From Elusimicrobiota bacterium (GTDB lineage Bacteria; Elusimicrobiota; Elusimicrobia; UBA1565; UBA9628), in the NCBI GenBank assembly GCA_016194705.1, contig JACQAZ010000020.1, positions 1-64,000 on the forward strand: a DNA stretch of 64,000 nt. The letters are read 5' to 3'. Position 1 is the first letter of the stretch; the number at the start of each line of letters is the position of its first letter. Position numbers and translations under genes: made by a program. This document shows, piece after piece, positions 41,964-50,414 of the stretch. The notes below the pieces were generated by a model. The model was not told the origin of the DNA. It saw nothing but the letters and a program-made list of their open reading frames with translations, and ran no database searches.

Positions 41964-42782
41964 ATGGACATCAACTGGCTCGAGTGGTCGAACCTGATCG
42001 TGCGCTGGTTCCACGTGATCGCGGGGATCACCTGGATCGGCCAGACCTATCTCTTCAATTGGATGGAACGCGTGCTCGAGCCTCCGCCGAATCCGACGGC
42101 CAAGCCCAACATCTCGGGAGAGCTTTGGATGGTCCACGGCGGCGGCTTCTATCTCGTCGAGAAGCAGAAATGGCCCGAGATCATGCCGCGCACTTTGCAT
42201 TGGTTCAAGTGGGAGGCGGGCCTGACCTGGATCACGGGGATGCTTCTGCTGGGGATCGTCTATTGGGTCGGTGCCCCGCTCTTGCCCTACGGCTCGGCCC
42301 TCTCCCAGGCGCAGGGCGTCGGGGTCTCGCTCGGCGTGCTCATCGGCGGCTATCTCGCCTACCACCTGATCTGGGACACGACGCTGGGCAAGAGCGAGCC
42401 CGTGGGCGTGCTGATCTCCTGGGCGCTGATCGTGCTTTTGGCCTATGAGCTGAGCCATGTTCTGAGCAACCGCGCGGTCTACCTGCACGTCGGCGCGATG
42501 TTCGGGACGATCATGGTCTCGAACGTCTGGCTGATCATCATACCGAACCAGAAGAAGATGATGGCGATCACCGCGGCTGGCGGCCCGCCCCAGCCGGAAC
42601 TGGCGAAGCGCTCGGCGCGCTGCTCGCGCCACAACACCTTCATGTCGGTGCCGCTGATCTTCACGATGATCTCGAACCACTTTCCCGACGCGACCTTCGG
42701 CCGCGGCTGCGGTTGGGCGATCCTCGGCGGTCTCGTGCTCTTCGGCTTCGGCGCCGCGAAGATCATCCGGGACTATCTGTAG
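41964..42782 (+). CDS. Urate oxidase N-terminal (DUF989/PuuD-like) membrane protein
   Basis: 272 aa with about eight membrane helices. Matches the membrane domain of PuuD, urate hydroxylase (WFHVIAGITWIGQTYLFNWM, MVHGGGFYLVEKQKW). In known PuuD this domain is fused to a C-terminal cytochrome c; here the cytochrome is a separate gene directly upstream. Conserved His residues could ligate haem. GGAGGAG lies 3 nt upstream. No other purine-degradation genes are in the window, so urate as substrate is uncertain. Confidence 0.85.
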   Translation: MDINWLEWSNLIVRWFHVIAGITWIGQTYLFNWMERVLEPPPNPTAKPNISGELWMVHGGGFYLVEKQKWPEIMPRTLHWFKWEAGLTWITGMLLLGIVYWVGAPLLPYGSALSQAQGVGVSLGVLIGGYLAYHLIWDTTLGKSEPVGVLISWALIVLLAYELSHVLSNRAVYLHVGAMFGTIMVSNVWLIIIPNQKKMMAITAAGGPPQPELAKRSARCSRHNTFMSVPLIFTMISNHFPDATFGRGCGWAILGGLVLFGFGAAKIIRDYL

Positions 42783-42808
42783 CCGCGAAGAACCGAGCCT
42801 TTCGGATT

Positions 42809-43213
42809 CTAGTTTTTCCGCCGGAGACGTTCGTAGAGCTGTCGCGGCGAGAGGATGACGCTCTCGTGGTAGCGCTTGAGGACCAGCAGATCCTTGTCGC
42901 CGCTCACGAGGCATTCGGCGCGCGCCGCGGCGGCCAAGCCCAGGATCGCCGCGTCATCTGGATCGCGGCATGCGTCCGCGGGCACCGGGACGGGTCTATC
43001 GATGAGGCAGTGCTTTCGCAGGTAGGACAGGACCTGCCGTACGACCGGTGCCGGCGCCTTGACCTTCCTGGTCAGCCCCCGCTCCACCTCCTGGAGTATC
43101 TGCTCGCTGACGACGATCTGGTGGCCGCGCTGGCAGAGCTCGAAGAGCGAGTCGCACAGGCCGTGCGCGGCGAAGGCCGCGATGAGGACGTTGGAGTCGA
43201 AGACGACGCGCAT
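42809..43213 (-). CDS. PIN-domain toxin
   Basis: 134 aa PIN fold with the acidic residues expected of a metal-dependent RNase: Asp6 (FDSNVL), Glu about 44, Asp85 and Asp86 (DPDDAAIL), Asp106 (SGDKDLL). Closest to the COG1569 putative toxin group. It overlaps the antitoxin stop by one base (TGATG), a standard toxin-antitoxin arrangement. Confidence 0.88.
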   Translation of the reverse strand: MRVVFDSNVLIAAFAAHGLCDSLFELCQRGHQIVVSEQILQEVERGLTRKVKAPAPVVRQVLSYLRKHCLIDRPVPVPADACRDPDDAAILGLAAAARAECLVSGDKDLLVLKRYHESVILSPRQLYERLRRKN

Positions 43214-43428
43214 CAGAGGTTCTTGAAAACGTCCTCATCGGTCAGAAGTCCCTGCGCCTCAGCGAAGGGCAGCACCTTCCCGCGCAGTCTGCGAAAGCGG
43301 CGAACGGCGAGGTACTCCCGGAGCGATTCGCGGACCAGGCTGCTGAAGGGCACGTGCTCTTCGGCGCTCAGCTTCATAAGCTCGGCGCGGACTTCATCGG
43401 GAATGCGGATGTTTAGGACGCGGTCCAT
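43213..43428 (-). CDS. Ribbon-helix-helix antitoxin
   Basis: 71 aa. RHH fold (VLNIRIPDEVRAELMKLSAE then SSLVRESLREYLAVRRF) with a C-terminal tail to neutralise the PIN toxin. GGTGG precedes the ATG. An inverted repeat upstream is its likely operator. Confidence 0.85.
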   Translation of the reverse strand: MDRVLNIRIPDEVRAELMKLSAEEHVPFSSLVRESLREYLAVRRFRRLRGKVLPFAEAQGLLTDEDVFKNL

Positions 43429-43441
43429 GGCCCACCTCTTG

Positions 43442-43458
43442 TATTACGCTATGTAATA
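43442..43458. promoter_or_regulatory. Operator of the PIN/RHH pair
   Basis: TATTAC (43442-43447) and GTAATA (43453-43458) form an inverted repeat around GCTAT; TACAAT (43465-43460, - strand) is a probable -10. RHH antitoxins usually bind such sites with the toxin. Confidence 0.6.
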
Positions 43459-43510
43459 TATTGTAAAGTATGCGACTTCCGTTGTCAATCCCGCCAGGAC
43501 GCCGTCCCGC

Positions 43511-43567
43511 TTGACACGGCGCGGCCTCATATGTATAATTATTCACTCTTATGAATAAGTATGCCAA
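43511..43567 (+). promoter_or_regulatory. Arginine operon promoter with two ARG boxes
   Basis: TTGACA (43511-43516), 17-bp spacer, TATAAT (43534-43539): a consensus promoter. An ARG box (TGTATAATTATTCA, 43532-43545; one mismatch to TGAAT-N4-ATTCA) covers the -10. A second, weaker box (TGAATAAGTATGCC, 43552-43565) covers the start codon, 20 bp centre to centre. ArgR binding would block its own operon. Confidence 0.8.
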
Positions 43568-44015
43568 CAGAGACGAGCGCAAGTCGGCCAGACAGGTCGC
43601 GATCCTCGAGGTCATCGCCAGCGAGAGCGTGGCGACGCAGAACGCGCTGGCCCGGGCGCTCAAGCGCGCGGGAATCCACGCGACCCAGGTCTCGCTCTCT
43701 CGCGACATCGCCGAGTTGGGCCTCGTGAAGGCGGCGGGGCGCTACCAATCGGCGCCCGCGATGACCGGAGCGGCGGATCCCGAACTGTCGTTGCGGACGA
43801 GCTTGCGCAGCGCGTCCGCCGCCGGCCCCCATCTCGTCGTCCTGCGCACCGACACGAGCGCGGCTCAGCCCGTGGGCCTGGTGATCGACCATATGACCCT
43901 GCCCGGCATCGTCGGCACGATCGCCGGCGACGACACCGTTTTCGTGGCCGTGAAAAATGCGGCTGTCAGTAAGACCCTGCTCGACTACCTGCACGCGAGG
44001 ATCAAGAAACCATGA
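43551..44015 (+). CDS. argR: Arginine repressor
   Basis: 154 aa. N-terminal winged helix with ATQVSLSRDIAELGLVK, the ArgR recognition helix; C-terminal hexamerisation and arginine-binding domain with GTIAGDDTVFV. Controls arginine biosynthesis genes. It is the first gene of the nine-gene operon and is preceded by its own ARG boxes, so feedback is direct. The ATG is only about 11 nt after the -10, so the mRNA has almost no leader. Its stop overlaps argG by 4 bp. Confidence 0.95.
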   Translation: MNKYANRDERKSARQVAILEVIASESVATQNALARALKRAGIHATQVSLSRDIAELGLVKAAGRYQSAPAMTGAADPELSLRTSLRSASAAGPHLVVLRTDTSAAQPVGLVIDHMTLPGIVGTIAGDDTVFVAVKNAAVSKTLLDYLHARIKKP

Positions 44016-45217
44016 AGCGACCGAAGATCGTCCTGGCGTTCAGCGGCGGGCTCGACACGACCTTCTGCGCGCTCTGGCTGCAGCATGAGCTCGGCGCCGA
44101 TGTCGTGACGGCCACCGTCGACACGGGGGGCTTTACGAAGACGGAGCTCGCCTCCATCGCGGCGAGCTCCGAGGCGTTGGGCGCCGTCAAGCACTGCGCC
44201 CTCGACGGCCGCGACGGGATCTTCGAGCGCTTCATCGTGCCGTTGATCCAGGGCAACATACTGCGCGGCAGGGTCTACCCGCTTTCGGTGGCCGCCGAGC
44301 GCGTCCTGCAGGCCGAGCTCGTCGCCGCACTCGCGCTCGAGCTCAAGGCCGACGGCGTCTGCCACGGCTCGACGGGCGCGGGCAACGATCAGATCCGCTT
44401 CGACGGGGTCTTTCAGGTGCTCGCGCCCAAGCTCAAGGTCCACACGCCCATCCGGGACCTCGGCTGGTCTCGCGCGCAGGAGGCCCAGTACCTCGCCGAG
44501 CACGGCGTGAAGGTCCCGCCCAAGACCGAGTCATACTCGGTCAACGCGGGGCTTTGGGGCACGACGGTCGGAGGCGGCGAGACGCACGACCCATGGCTCG
44601 AGGTTCCCGATGCGGCCTATCCCGAAGTCGGGGGCTCCGAGGACTTGGCGCCCAAAGACCTCGTGATCGGCTTCGAGAAGGGCGCTCCCGTCTCGCTCGA
44701 CGGCGAGAAGCTCAAAGGCGCGGCCTTGGTCCAGGCGGTGGGCGAGCTGGGCCGCTCCTACGGCGTCGGCCGCGGCGTGCACATGGGCGACACCATTCTC
44801 GGCATCAAGGGCCGCATCGGCTTCGAGGCTTCGGGATCCCTGATCCTGATCGCGGCGCACTCCGAGCTCGAGAAGCTCGTGCTCACGCGCTGGCAGGCGT
44901 TCTGGAAAAACCACATCGCCGACTTTTACGGCCAGATGCTGCATGAGGGCCTCTTCTTCGATCCGGTGATGCGCGACATCGAGGCTCTGATCTCGTCGTC
45001 CCAGCAGACCGTGACCGGCTCCGCGCGGGTGCGGCTGCGGCCCGGCCGGTACGACGTCACCGGAGTGAAGAGCCCCTACAGCCTGATGACCCCAGGAGCC
45101 GCCTACGGGGAGTCGTCCCGGCTTTGGACCGGGGCGGAGGCGGCGGGCTTCGCCAAGCTCCACGCCATGCCGATGACCTTGGCCAGGCAGGCTCGATTGA
45201 ACGCGGAGGCTCTGTGA
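44012..45217 (+). CDS. argG: Argininosuccinate synthase
   Basis: 401 aa. ATP-pyrophosphatase loop LAFSGGLDTTF; HGSTGAGNDQIRF and TPIRD are typical of the family. Joins citrulline and aspartate to argininosuccinate. Length normal for the ArgG family. ATGA overlap with argR; GTGA overlap with the next gene. Confidence 0.95.
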   Translation: MKRPKIVLAFSGGLDTTFCALWLQHELGADVVTATVDTGGFTKTELASIAASSEALGAVKHCALDGRDGIFERFIVPLIQGNILRGRVYPLSVAAERVLQAELVAALALELKADGVCHGSTGAGNDQIRFDGVFQVLAPKLKVHTPIRDLGWSRAQEAQYLAEHGVKVPPKTESYSVNAGLWGTTVGGGETHDPWLEVPDAAYPEVGGSEDLAPKDLVIGFEKGAPVSLDGEKLKGAALVQAVGELGRSYGVGRGVHMGDTILGIKGRIGFEASGSLILIAAHSELEKLVLTRWQAFWKNHIADFYGQMLHEGLFFDPVMRDIEALISSSQQTVTGSARVRLRPGRYDVTGVKSPYSLMTPGAAYGESSRLWTGAEAAGFAKLHAMPMTLARQARLNAEAL

Positions 45218-46263
45218 AAGTGACCTTGGACAAGATCGCGTCGTCGACGAAGAACGCGCGCATCCCGCGCGAGGTCCTGCTCAGCGAGGAGGTCCCGGCC
45301 GAGGAGGGCATGGTACTGGCCGTGCGCGTGCACGGGACCAAGACCGTCTACAACCAGCTCGAGGACACTCACGGCCGCATGATCGGTCTCAACGACGGCG
45401 ACGTCATCGCCGCCGTTCTCGGCTCGCGGCGCGCCCTGCGCGGCTACGCCGGCGCCGTGCCCGAGACCGTGAAGGTCGGCGACAAGCTCGATATCCTCAA
45501 TCTTGGCGGCGTCATCGGCCGCTGCACCTCGACCAATATCGAGCTGGGCAAGCCGCTCCAGGCGGAGGTGCTGGGCCAGGTCCTCACCTTCCCGTTCCTT
45601 GGAGAGCGGCAGGGCGTGCCCGCGACCATCAGGGCCAACGCGGTCGCTTGGTCCGACACCCTGGATCAGTCGGCGCCGATCGTCTACGTTGCGGGGACCT
45701 GCATGAACGCCGGCAAGACATTCGCCTGCGGCGAGATCATCAGGTTCCTCACGCGCAAAGGCTACCGCGTCTGCGGCGCCAAGCTCACGGGGGTTTCGCT
45801 GTTGCGCGACACTTTGAGCATGATCGACCGCGGCGCGGTGGCGAGCCTCTCCTTCAACGACGCGGGCGTCGTGTCCACCACCGACGCGGTGTCGATGCCG
45901 GTCTCGAAGGGCCTGCTCAACGCCATCAACAAGGAGGAGCCCGACTGCCTGGTCGTCGAGCTCGGCGACGGGATCCTGGGCGAGTACGGGGTGCAGTCGA
46001 TCCTGGCAGACGACGAACTCATGGCTCCGGCCGCCGCGCACATACTCTGCGCGACCGACCCGGTCGCGGCGTGGGGCGCGGTCGAGCTGTTCAAGAACCG
46101 CTTCAAGCGGGACATCAGCCTGATCTCGGGCCCCGCGACCGACAACGCGGTCGGCAAGGACTTCATCGAACGGCAGATCGGCGTCAAGGCGCTCAACGCG
46201 CGCATCGAGTACGACCAGCTCGGGGCCTTCGTCGAAGAGGCCGTCTTCGGGACCAAGCCGTGA
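45214..46263 (+). CDS. Unassigned P-loop protein of the arginine operon
   Basis: 349 aa from GTG 45214, with GGAGG upstream and a GTGA overlap with argG. Residues 1-150 are a beta-rich domain without recognised motif (EEGMVLAVRVHGTKTVYNQL). Residues 155-349 are a P-loop NTPase: Walker A GTCMNAGKT (161-169), KLTGVSLLRD following like the switch of dethiobiotin-synthetase/MobB folds, and VVELGDGILGEYGV as possible Walker B/substrate loop. No membrane segment. DUF1611-type proteins have related topology. Its fixed place between argG and argC implies a role in arginine synthesis, but I cannot name a reaction. Confidence 0.85.
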   Translation: MKVTLDKIASSTKNARIPREVLLSEEVPAEEGMVLAVRVHGTKTVYNQLEDTHGRMIGLNDGDVIAAVLGSRRALRGYAGAVPETVKVGDKLDILNLGGVIGRCTSTNIELGKPLQAEVLGQVLTFPFLGERQGVPATIRANAVAWSDTLDQSAPIVYVAGTCMNAGKTFACGEIIRFLTRKGYRVCGAKLTGVSLLRDTLSMIDRGAVASLSFNDAGVVSTTDAVSMPVSKGLLNAINKEEPDCLVVELGDGILGEYGVQSILADDELMAPAAAHILCATDPVAAWGAVELFKNRFKRDISLISGPATDNAVGKDFIERQIGVKALNARIEYDQLGAFVEEAVFGTKP

Positions 46264-47291
46264 GGAAACTGAGAGTCGGCATCGAGGGCGGGGCGGGCTT
46301 CGCCGGCGGCGAGCTCATCCGAATCCTGCTGGGCCACCCGAAGGTCGAGATCGTCTCGGCGACTTCCTCGACGTTCCCGGGGCAGCCGGTCTTCATGGCG
46401 CACCCCAACTTAAGGGGCCGGACCGCGCTGAAGTTTTCGCTCAAGCTCGATTATGAGCGGCTCGACGCCCTCTTCATGGCCGGCGGCCACGGCGACGCCA
46501 TGGGAGAGGTCCCGGCCATCATCCATCAAAGCGCCAAGAAGCTGAGGATCATCGACCTCTCGGGCGACTTTCGGCTCAAGGACCCCGAGCTGTATCCCCT
46601 CTGGTACGGCCGCAAGCACCACTCGCCGGCGCTCCTCAAGAGCTTCTCCTACGGCCTGACCGAGCTCAACCGGCCCAGCATCGCCAAGTCGCGCTGGATC
46701 GCCAATCCGGGCTGTTTCGCTACGGCGGCCGCCATCGCGCTGGGGCCCTTGGCCCGCGGCGGGGCGTCGGGCACGGTCGCGGTGACCGCCGTCACCGGCT
46801 CATCGGGCTCGGGGGCGAGCCCGTCCTTGATCACTCATCACCCGACTCGGCACGCGAACATGAAGGCCTACAAGCCATTCCGCCACCAGCATGTGCCCGA
46901 GGTCGAGATGATACTCGAGCAGCTCGCGGGACGCAAGGCGCTCAAACTCTCTTTGGTTCCGGTCTCGGGGCCGTTCGCGCGGGGCATCTACGCGGTCTGC
47001 CAGGCCGAGCTTCCCAAGGGCTGGACCCTCGAGACGGTCAAGGGCCACTACCAAGACATGTACGGCGGCAGCGCTTTCGTGCGCCTCGTCGACGAGCCGC
47101 CGACGCTGAGTGCGGTCAACGGCAGCAACCACTGCGACGTCTTCGTCACGGTCCAAGACGGCCGCATCGGCGTCATCGCGGCCATCGACAACCTGATCAA
47201 GGGCGCCTCGGGGCAGGCGGTGCAGAACCTCAACGTCATGATGGGCTGGGACGAGAAGCTCGGCCTCGACTTCGCGGGGCACTATCCATGA
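46260..47291 (+). CDS. argC: N-acyl-gamma-glutamyl-phosphate reductase
   Basis: 343 aa from GTG 46260 (GTGA overlap). NAD(P) loop VGIEGGAGFAGGELIRILL, catalytic Cys in NPGCFATAAA, and a conserved HRHHP-like HHPTRH stretch. Reduces N-acylglutamyl-phosphate to the semialdehyde. Given the transcarbamylase type, the acyl group may be succinyl. Confidence 0.92.
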   Translation: MRKLRVGIEGGAGFAGGELIRILLGHPKVEIVSATSSTFPGQPVFMAHPNLRGRTALKFSLKLDYERLDALFMAGGHGDAMGEVPAIIHQSAKKLRIIDLSGDFRLKDPELYPLWYGRKHHSPALLKSFSYGLTELNRPSIAKSRWIANPGCFATAAAIALGPLARGGASGTVAVTAVTGSSGSGASPSLITHHPTRHANMKAYKPFRHQHVPEVEMILEQLAGRKALKLSLVPVSGPFARGIYAVCQAELPKGWTLETVKGHYQDMYGGSAFVRLVDEPPTLSAVNGSNHCDVFVTVQDGRIGVIAAIDNLIKGASGQAVQNLNVMMGWDEKLGLDFAGHYP

Positions 47292-48460
47292 CCGACTGGA
47301 AAGCCGAGGAAGACCGGTACGTGCTGCCCACCTACGAGAAATTCCCGCTCGTGCTCGAGCGCGGCGCGGGCTGCTTTGTCTGGGACGACCAGGGCAACCG
47401 CTACTTGGACCTCTACGGAGGCCACGCGGTCTGCGCGCTCGGGCATTCTCCCTCAGTCGTGACCGAGGCGATCGCCGCCCAGTCGAAGCGGCTGCTCTTT
47501 TACTCCAACCTTGTCTACGTGAAGGCGCGCGCTCAAGCCGGCAAGGCCCTGGTCGAGCTTTGCGGCGCCGCCGGCGCGCAGGCTTTTTTCTGCAACTCCG
47601 GCGCCGAGGCCAACGAGAACGCGATGCGCGTCGCGCGCGTCGTCACCGGCCGGCCCAAGATCGTCGCGACCGTGGGCTCCTTCCACGGCAGGACGGCCGG
47701 CGCGATGGCGGCCACCGGAAATCCGAAATACAAGAAACAGCCCGCGGGACTCGGCGCCGACGTCGTCCACGTCCCGTTCGGCGACCTCGACGCGGCGGCG
47801 GCCGCGCTCGACGCCGACGCGGCGGGCTTCATCCTCGAGCCGATCCAGAGCATGGCGGGGGTCATGACTCCTCCCGCGGGCTATCTGGGCGGCCTCGAGC
47901 GGCTCTGCCGGCAGCACGGCGCCCTGCTGATCCTCGACCAAGTCCAGACGGGCCTCGGGCGCGTCGGCGCGCCCACGGCGGAGTCGGCCTTCGGAGTCTC
48001 TCCCGACCTGCAGACCTTCGCCAAGGCCCTGGGCTCGGGTGTCCCCGCCGCGGCGGTGCTGGCGGCCAAGTCCGTCGCCGCCAGGGTCAAATCCGGAGAC
48101 CTCGGCTCCACTTTCGGCGGCGGGCCTTTGGCCTGCGCGGCGGTCTCGGCGACTTTGTCCGAGATCTCTCGGCTGAAGCTGTGGGAAAACGCCGTCGCGC
48201 TGGAAGCTTTGGTGCGCGAGACCTTCGCCTTTCCCGAGATCAAAGAGATCAGGGGGCGAGGGCTGCTGCTCGGCTTGGTCCTTGACGGCCCATCGAAAGG
48301 CGTCCGACAGGCCCTCTTGGAAAAGAAGATATTGGTCGGCGGAGCCGATGATCCCAGCGTGATCCGTCTTCTGCCGCCCTTGACCGTGAGCGCGGCGGAG
48401 ATCCTGCTGCTGCGCGACGCGCTGGCGGAGATCTTCTCGACGCAAGCGGCGGCCGTATGA
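47288..48460 (+). CDS. argD: Acylornithine aminotransferase
   Basis: 390 aa class III PLP aminotransferase: NSGAEANENAMRVAR, GSFHGRTAGAM, LDQVQTGLGRVG and the PLP lysine in FAKALGSG. Converts N-acylglutamate semialdehyde to N-acylornithine. 4-bp overlaps on both sides. Confidence 0.93.
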   Translation: MTDWKAEEDRYVLPTYEKFPLVLERGAGCFVWDDQGNRYLDLYGGHAVCALGHSPSVVTEAIAAQSKRLLFYSNLVYVKARAQAGKALVELCGAAGAQAFFCNSGAEANENAMRVARVVTGRPKIVATVGSFHGRTAGAMAATGNPKYKKQPAGLGADVVHVPFGDLDAAAAALDADAAGFILEPIQSMAGVMTPPAGYLGGLERLCRQHGALLILDQVQTGLGRVGAPTAESAFGVSPDLQTFAKALGSGVPAAAVLAAKSVAARVKSGDLGSTFGGGPLACAAVSATLSEISRLKLWENAVALEALVRETFAFPEIKEIRGRGLLLGLVLDGPSKGVRQALLEKKILVGGADDPSVIRLLPPLTVSAAEILLLRDALAEIFSTQAAAV

Positions 48461-49476
48461 AGCACTTCACTCATCTCAAGGAGCATTCGAACGAGGAACT
48501 CATGGGATTGGTCGACGAGGCCCTGGAGCTCAAGGCCTCGCCGCGGCAGGACCGGCCGTTGTCGGGAAAAAGTCTGGCGTTTTGCTTCATGAACCCGTCC
48601 CTGCGCACCCAGGTCTCGATGGAGGTCGCCGCGAGCTCGCTGGGCGGCCACGCGATGACGCTGGCTTTGGGCACCGACACCTGGAAGATGGAGTTCGAGG
48701 ACGGCGCGGTCATGGACGGCCAGGCCGCCGAGCATCTCAAGGAGGCGGTGCCGGTGCTCTCCCGGTACTGCCAGGTCCTGGCCCTGCGGTCCTTCCCGGC
48801 TGGGGAAAGCTGGGCCAAGGACAAGCTCGAGCCGGTCCTTTCCGCTTTCCGAAAATACGCGACCGTACCCGTGATCAACCTCGAGTCCGCGACGGGCCAT
48901 CCCTGCCAGGCCCTGGCCGATCTCATGACGATCCGCGAGCGCATGAACCCCCGGGGGAAGAACTTCCTGCTGACCTGGGCGCCCCACATCAAGGGGCTGC
49001 CGATGGCGGTGCCTAATTCCGCCGCCGAGATCGCGGCCGCGGCCGGGATGAACGTCACGATCGCGCGCCCCGAAGGCTTCGATCTCGACCCCGAGATCAT
49101 GAAGGGCGTCAGGGCCCGCTGCGAAGAGAACGGCTCCTCCTTAAGGGTCACCGATCAAGTCCCCAAGGCGTATGACGGCGCGCATGTGGTCTACGCCAAG
49201 TCCTGGGGCTCGATCAAGGACTACGGCAAGCCCCTGCCCTCGGATCCCGCCTTTCGGGCCGAGTGGATGGTGACGCCGGACAAAATGAAGAGGACCGACG
49301 AAGCCGTCTTCATGCACTGCCTTCCCGTGCGGCGCAATTTGGTGGTGCAAGACGGCGTGCTCGACGGGCCGTGGTCGGTCGTCGTGGACCAGGCCGAGAA
49401 CCGGCTGCACACCGCGAAGGCCGTGCTGCTCAAACTGCTTTCGCCTAAAACCGCCTCAAGGAGACACGCCCGATGA
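48457..49476 (+). CDS. argF': N-acyl(succinyl)ornithine carbamoyltransferase
   Basis: 339 aa. Closest in motif to the N-acetyl/N-succinylornithine transcarbamylases, not ArgF: MDGQAAEHLKEAVPVL, LTWAPHIKGLPMAVPNS and HCLPVRRN. The specificity position (Glu92 in Xanthomonas acetyl enzyme, Pro90 in Bacteroides succinyl enzyme) is Ala91 here; published mutants E92A, S, V and P all turned the acetyl enzyme into a succinyl enzyme. The carbamoyl-phosphate loop reads PSLRTQ in place of S-x-R-T-R, with the last Arg replaced by Gln. Confidence 0.9.
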   Translation: MKHFTHLKEHSNEELMGLVDEALELKASPRQDRPLSGKSLAFCFMNPSLRTQVSMEVAASSLGGHAMTLALGTDTWKMEFEDGAVMDGQAAEHLKEAVPVLSRYCQVLALRSFPAGESWAKDKLEPVLSAFRKYATVPVINLESATGHPCQALADLMTIRERMNPRGKNFLLTWAPHIKGLPMAVPNSAAEIAAAAGMNVTIARPEGFDLDPEIMKGVRARCEENGSSLRVTDQVPKAYDGAHVVYAKSWGSIKDYGKPLPSDPAFRAEWMVTPDKMKRTDEAVFMHCLPVRRNLVVQDGVLDGPWSVVVDQAENRLHTAKAVLLKLLSPKTASRRHAR

Positions 49477-50414
49477 CCGACTCCCCCATCATGCTCAAGC
49501 AAGCCATCCCGTACATCCGCCTTTATAAAGGAAAGATCTTCGTCGTGAAGGTCGGGGGGCGCATCGTGGGCCGCCGGGACATGCTCGACGCTCTCGTCGA
49601 GGACATCTGCCTGCTCCAGCAAGTCGGCGTCAACATCGTGCTCGTCCACGGCGGCGGGCCCCAGGCCACCGAGATGTCGCTCAAGCTCGGTCTTCAGCCC
49701 GAGATCATCGCCGGACGCCGGGTGACCGACGCCAAGACCCTCGAGGTCGCCAAGATGGTCTACGCCGGCACGCTCAACATCGACATCCTCTCGTCGTGCC
49801 GGAGCCACCACAGCCCGGCCGTCGGGCTCTCGGGCGTGGACGGCGGCCTCATCACAGCGCGCAAGCGGCAGAAGGGCAAGATCGAGCCCGCGCCCGGCGC
49901 CGAGCCCGTCGAGGTCGACTTCGGCTTCGTGGGGGACATCGTGAAGGTCAACCCCCAGGTGCTCAATCATCTCCTCGAGGGCGGCATGACGCCGGTCGTC
50001 TCGTGCCTGGGCGCCGACACGGAAGGCAACGTCCTCAACATCAACGCGGATTCGGTGGCGCAGGCCTTGGCGAGCGCGCTCAGCGCCGAGAAGCTCGTCA
50101 TCGTCACCGACACCGAGGGCCTGCTCAAGGACGCCGCGGACCCGTCGAGCCTGGTCTCCTACACGGACGTCGAGGAGATCGAGGCCTTCAAGCGCGAGGC
50201 ACGCCTCACGGGCGGCATGCTGCCCAAGGTCGAAGCCTGCATCAAGGCGCTCAAGGGCGGCGTGCGCCGCACGCACATCATCAACGGGACCAAGCCGGGG
50301 GCTCTCTTGCGCGAGATCTTCACCAACGCCGGCTGCGGCACGATGATCGTCGAGCGCCGGGAGCGACAATCCTATCAGCAGGCCGAGCTCGCGCCCCAGG
50401 CGGTCCCCGCGTGA
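49473..50414 (+). CDS. argB: N-acylglutamate kinase
   Basis: 313 aa amino-acid kinase fold: VVKVGGRIVG, LVHGGGPQATEMS, INADSVAQALA and VTDTEGLLKD. Phosphorylates N-acylglutamate, usually the arginine-inhibited step. An N-terminal helix, as in arginine-sensitive kinases, is present (LKQAIPYIRLYKGK). 4-bp overlaps with both neighbours. Confidence 0.93.
   Translation: MTDSPIMLKQAIPYIRLYKGKIFVVKVGGRIVGRRDMLDALVEDICLLQQVGVNIVLVHGGGPQATEMSLKLGLQPEIIAGRRVTDAKTLEVAKMVYAGTLNIDILSSCRSHHSPAVGLSGVDGGLITARKRQKGKIEPAPGAEPVEVDFGFVGDIVKVNPQVLNHLLEGGMTPVVSCLGADTEGNVLNINADSVAQALASALSAEKLVIVTDTEGLLKDAADPSSLVSYTDVEEIEAFKREARLTGGMLPKVEACIKALKGGVRRTHIINGTKPGALLREIFTNAGCGTMIVERRERQSYQQAELAPQAVPA

Noticed and set aside
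42809..43428. PIN/RHH pair as a defence island seed
   Set aside because: A simple toxin-antitoxin pair with no neighbouring defence, phage or integrase genes; nothing unusual beyond that.
45124..45213. Upstream start for the P-loop protein
   Set aside because: It lies wholly inside argG; GTG 45214 has GGAGG and the same 4-bp overlap as every other junction.
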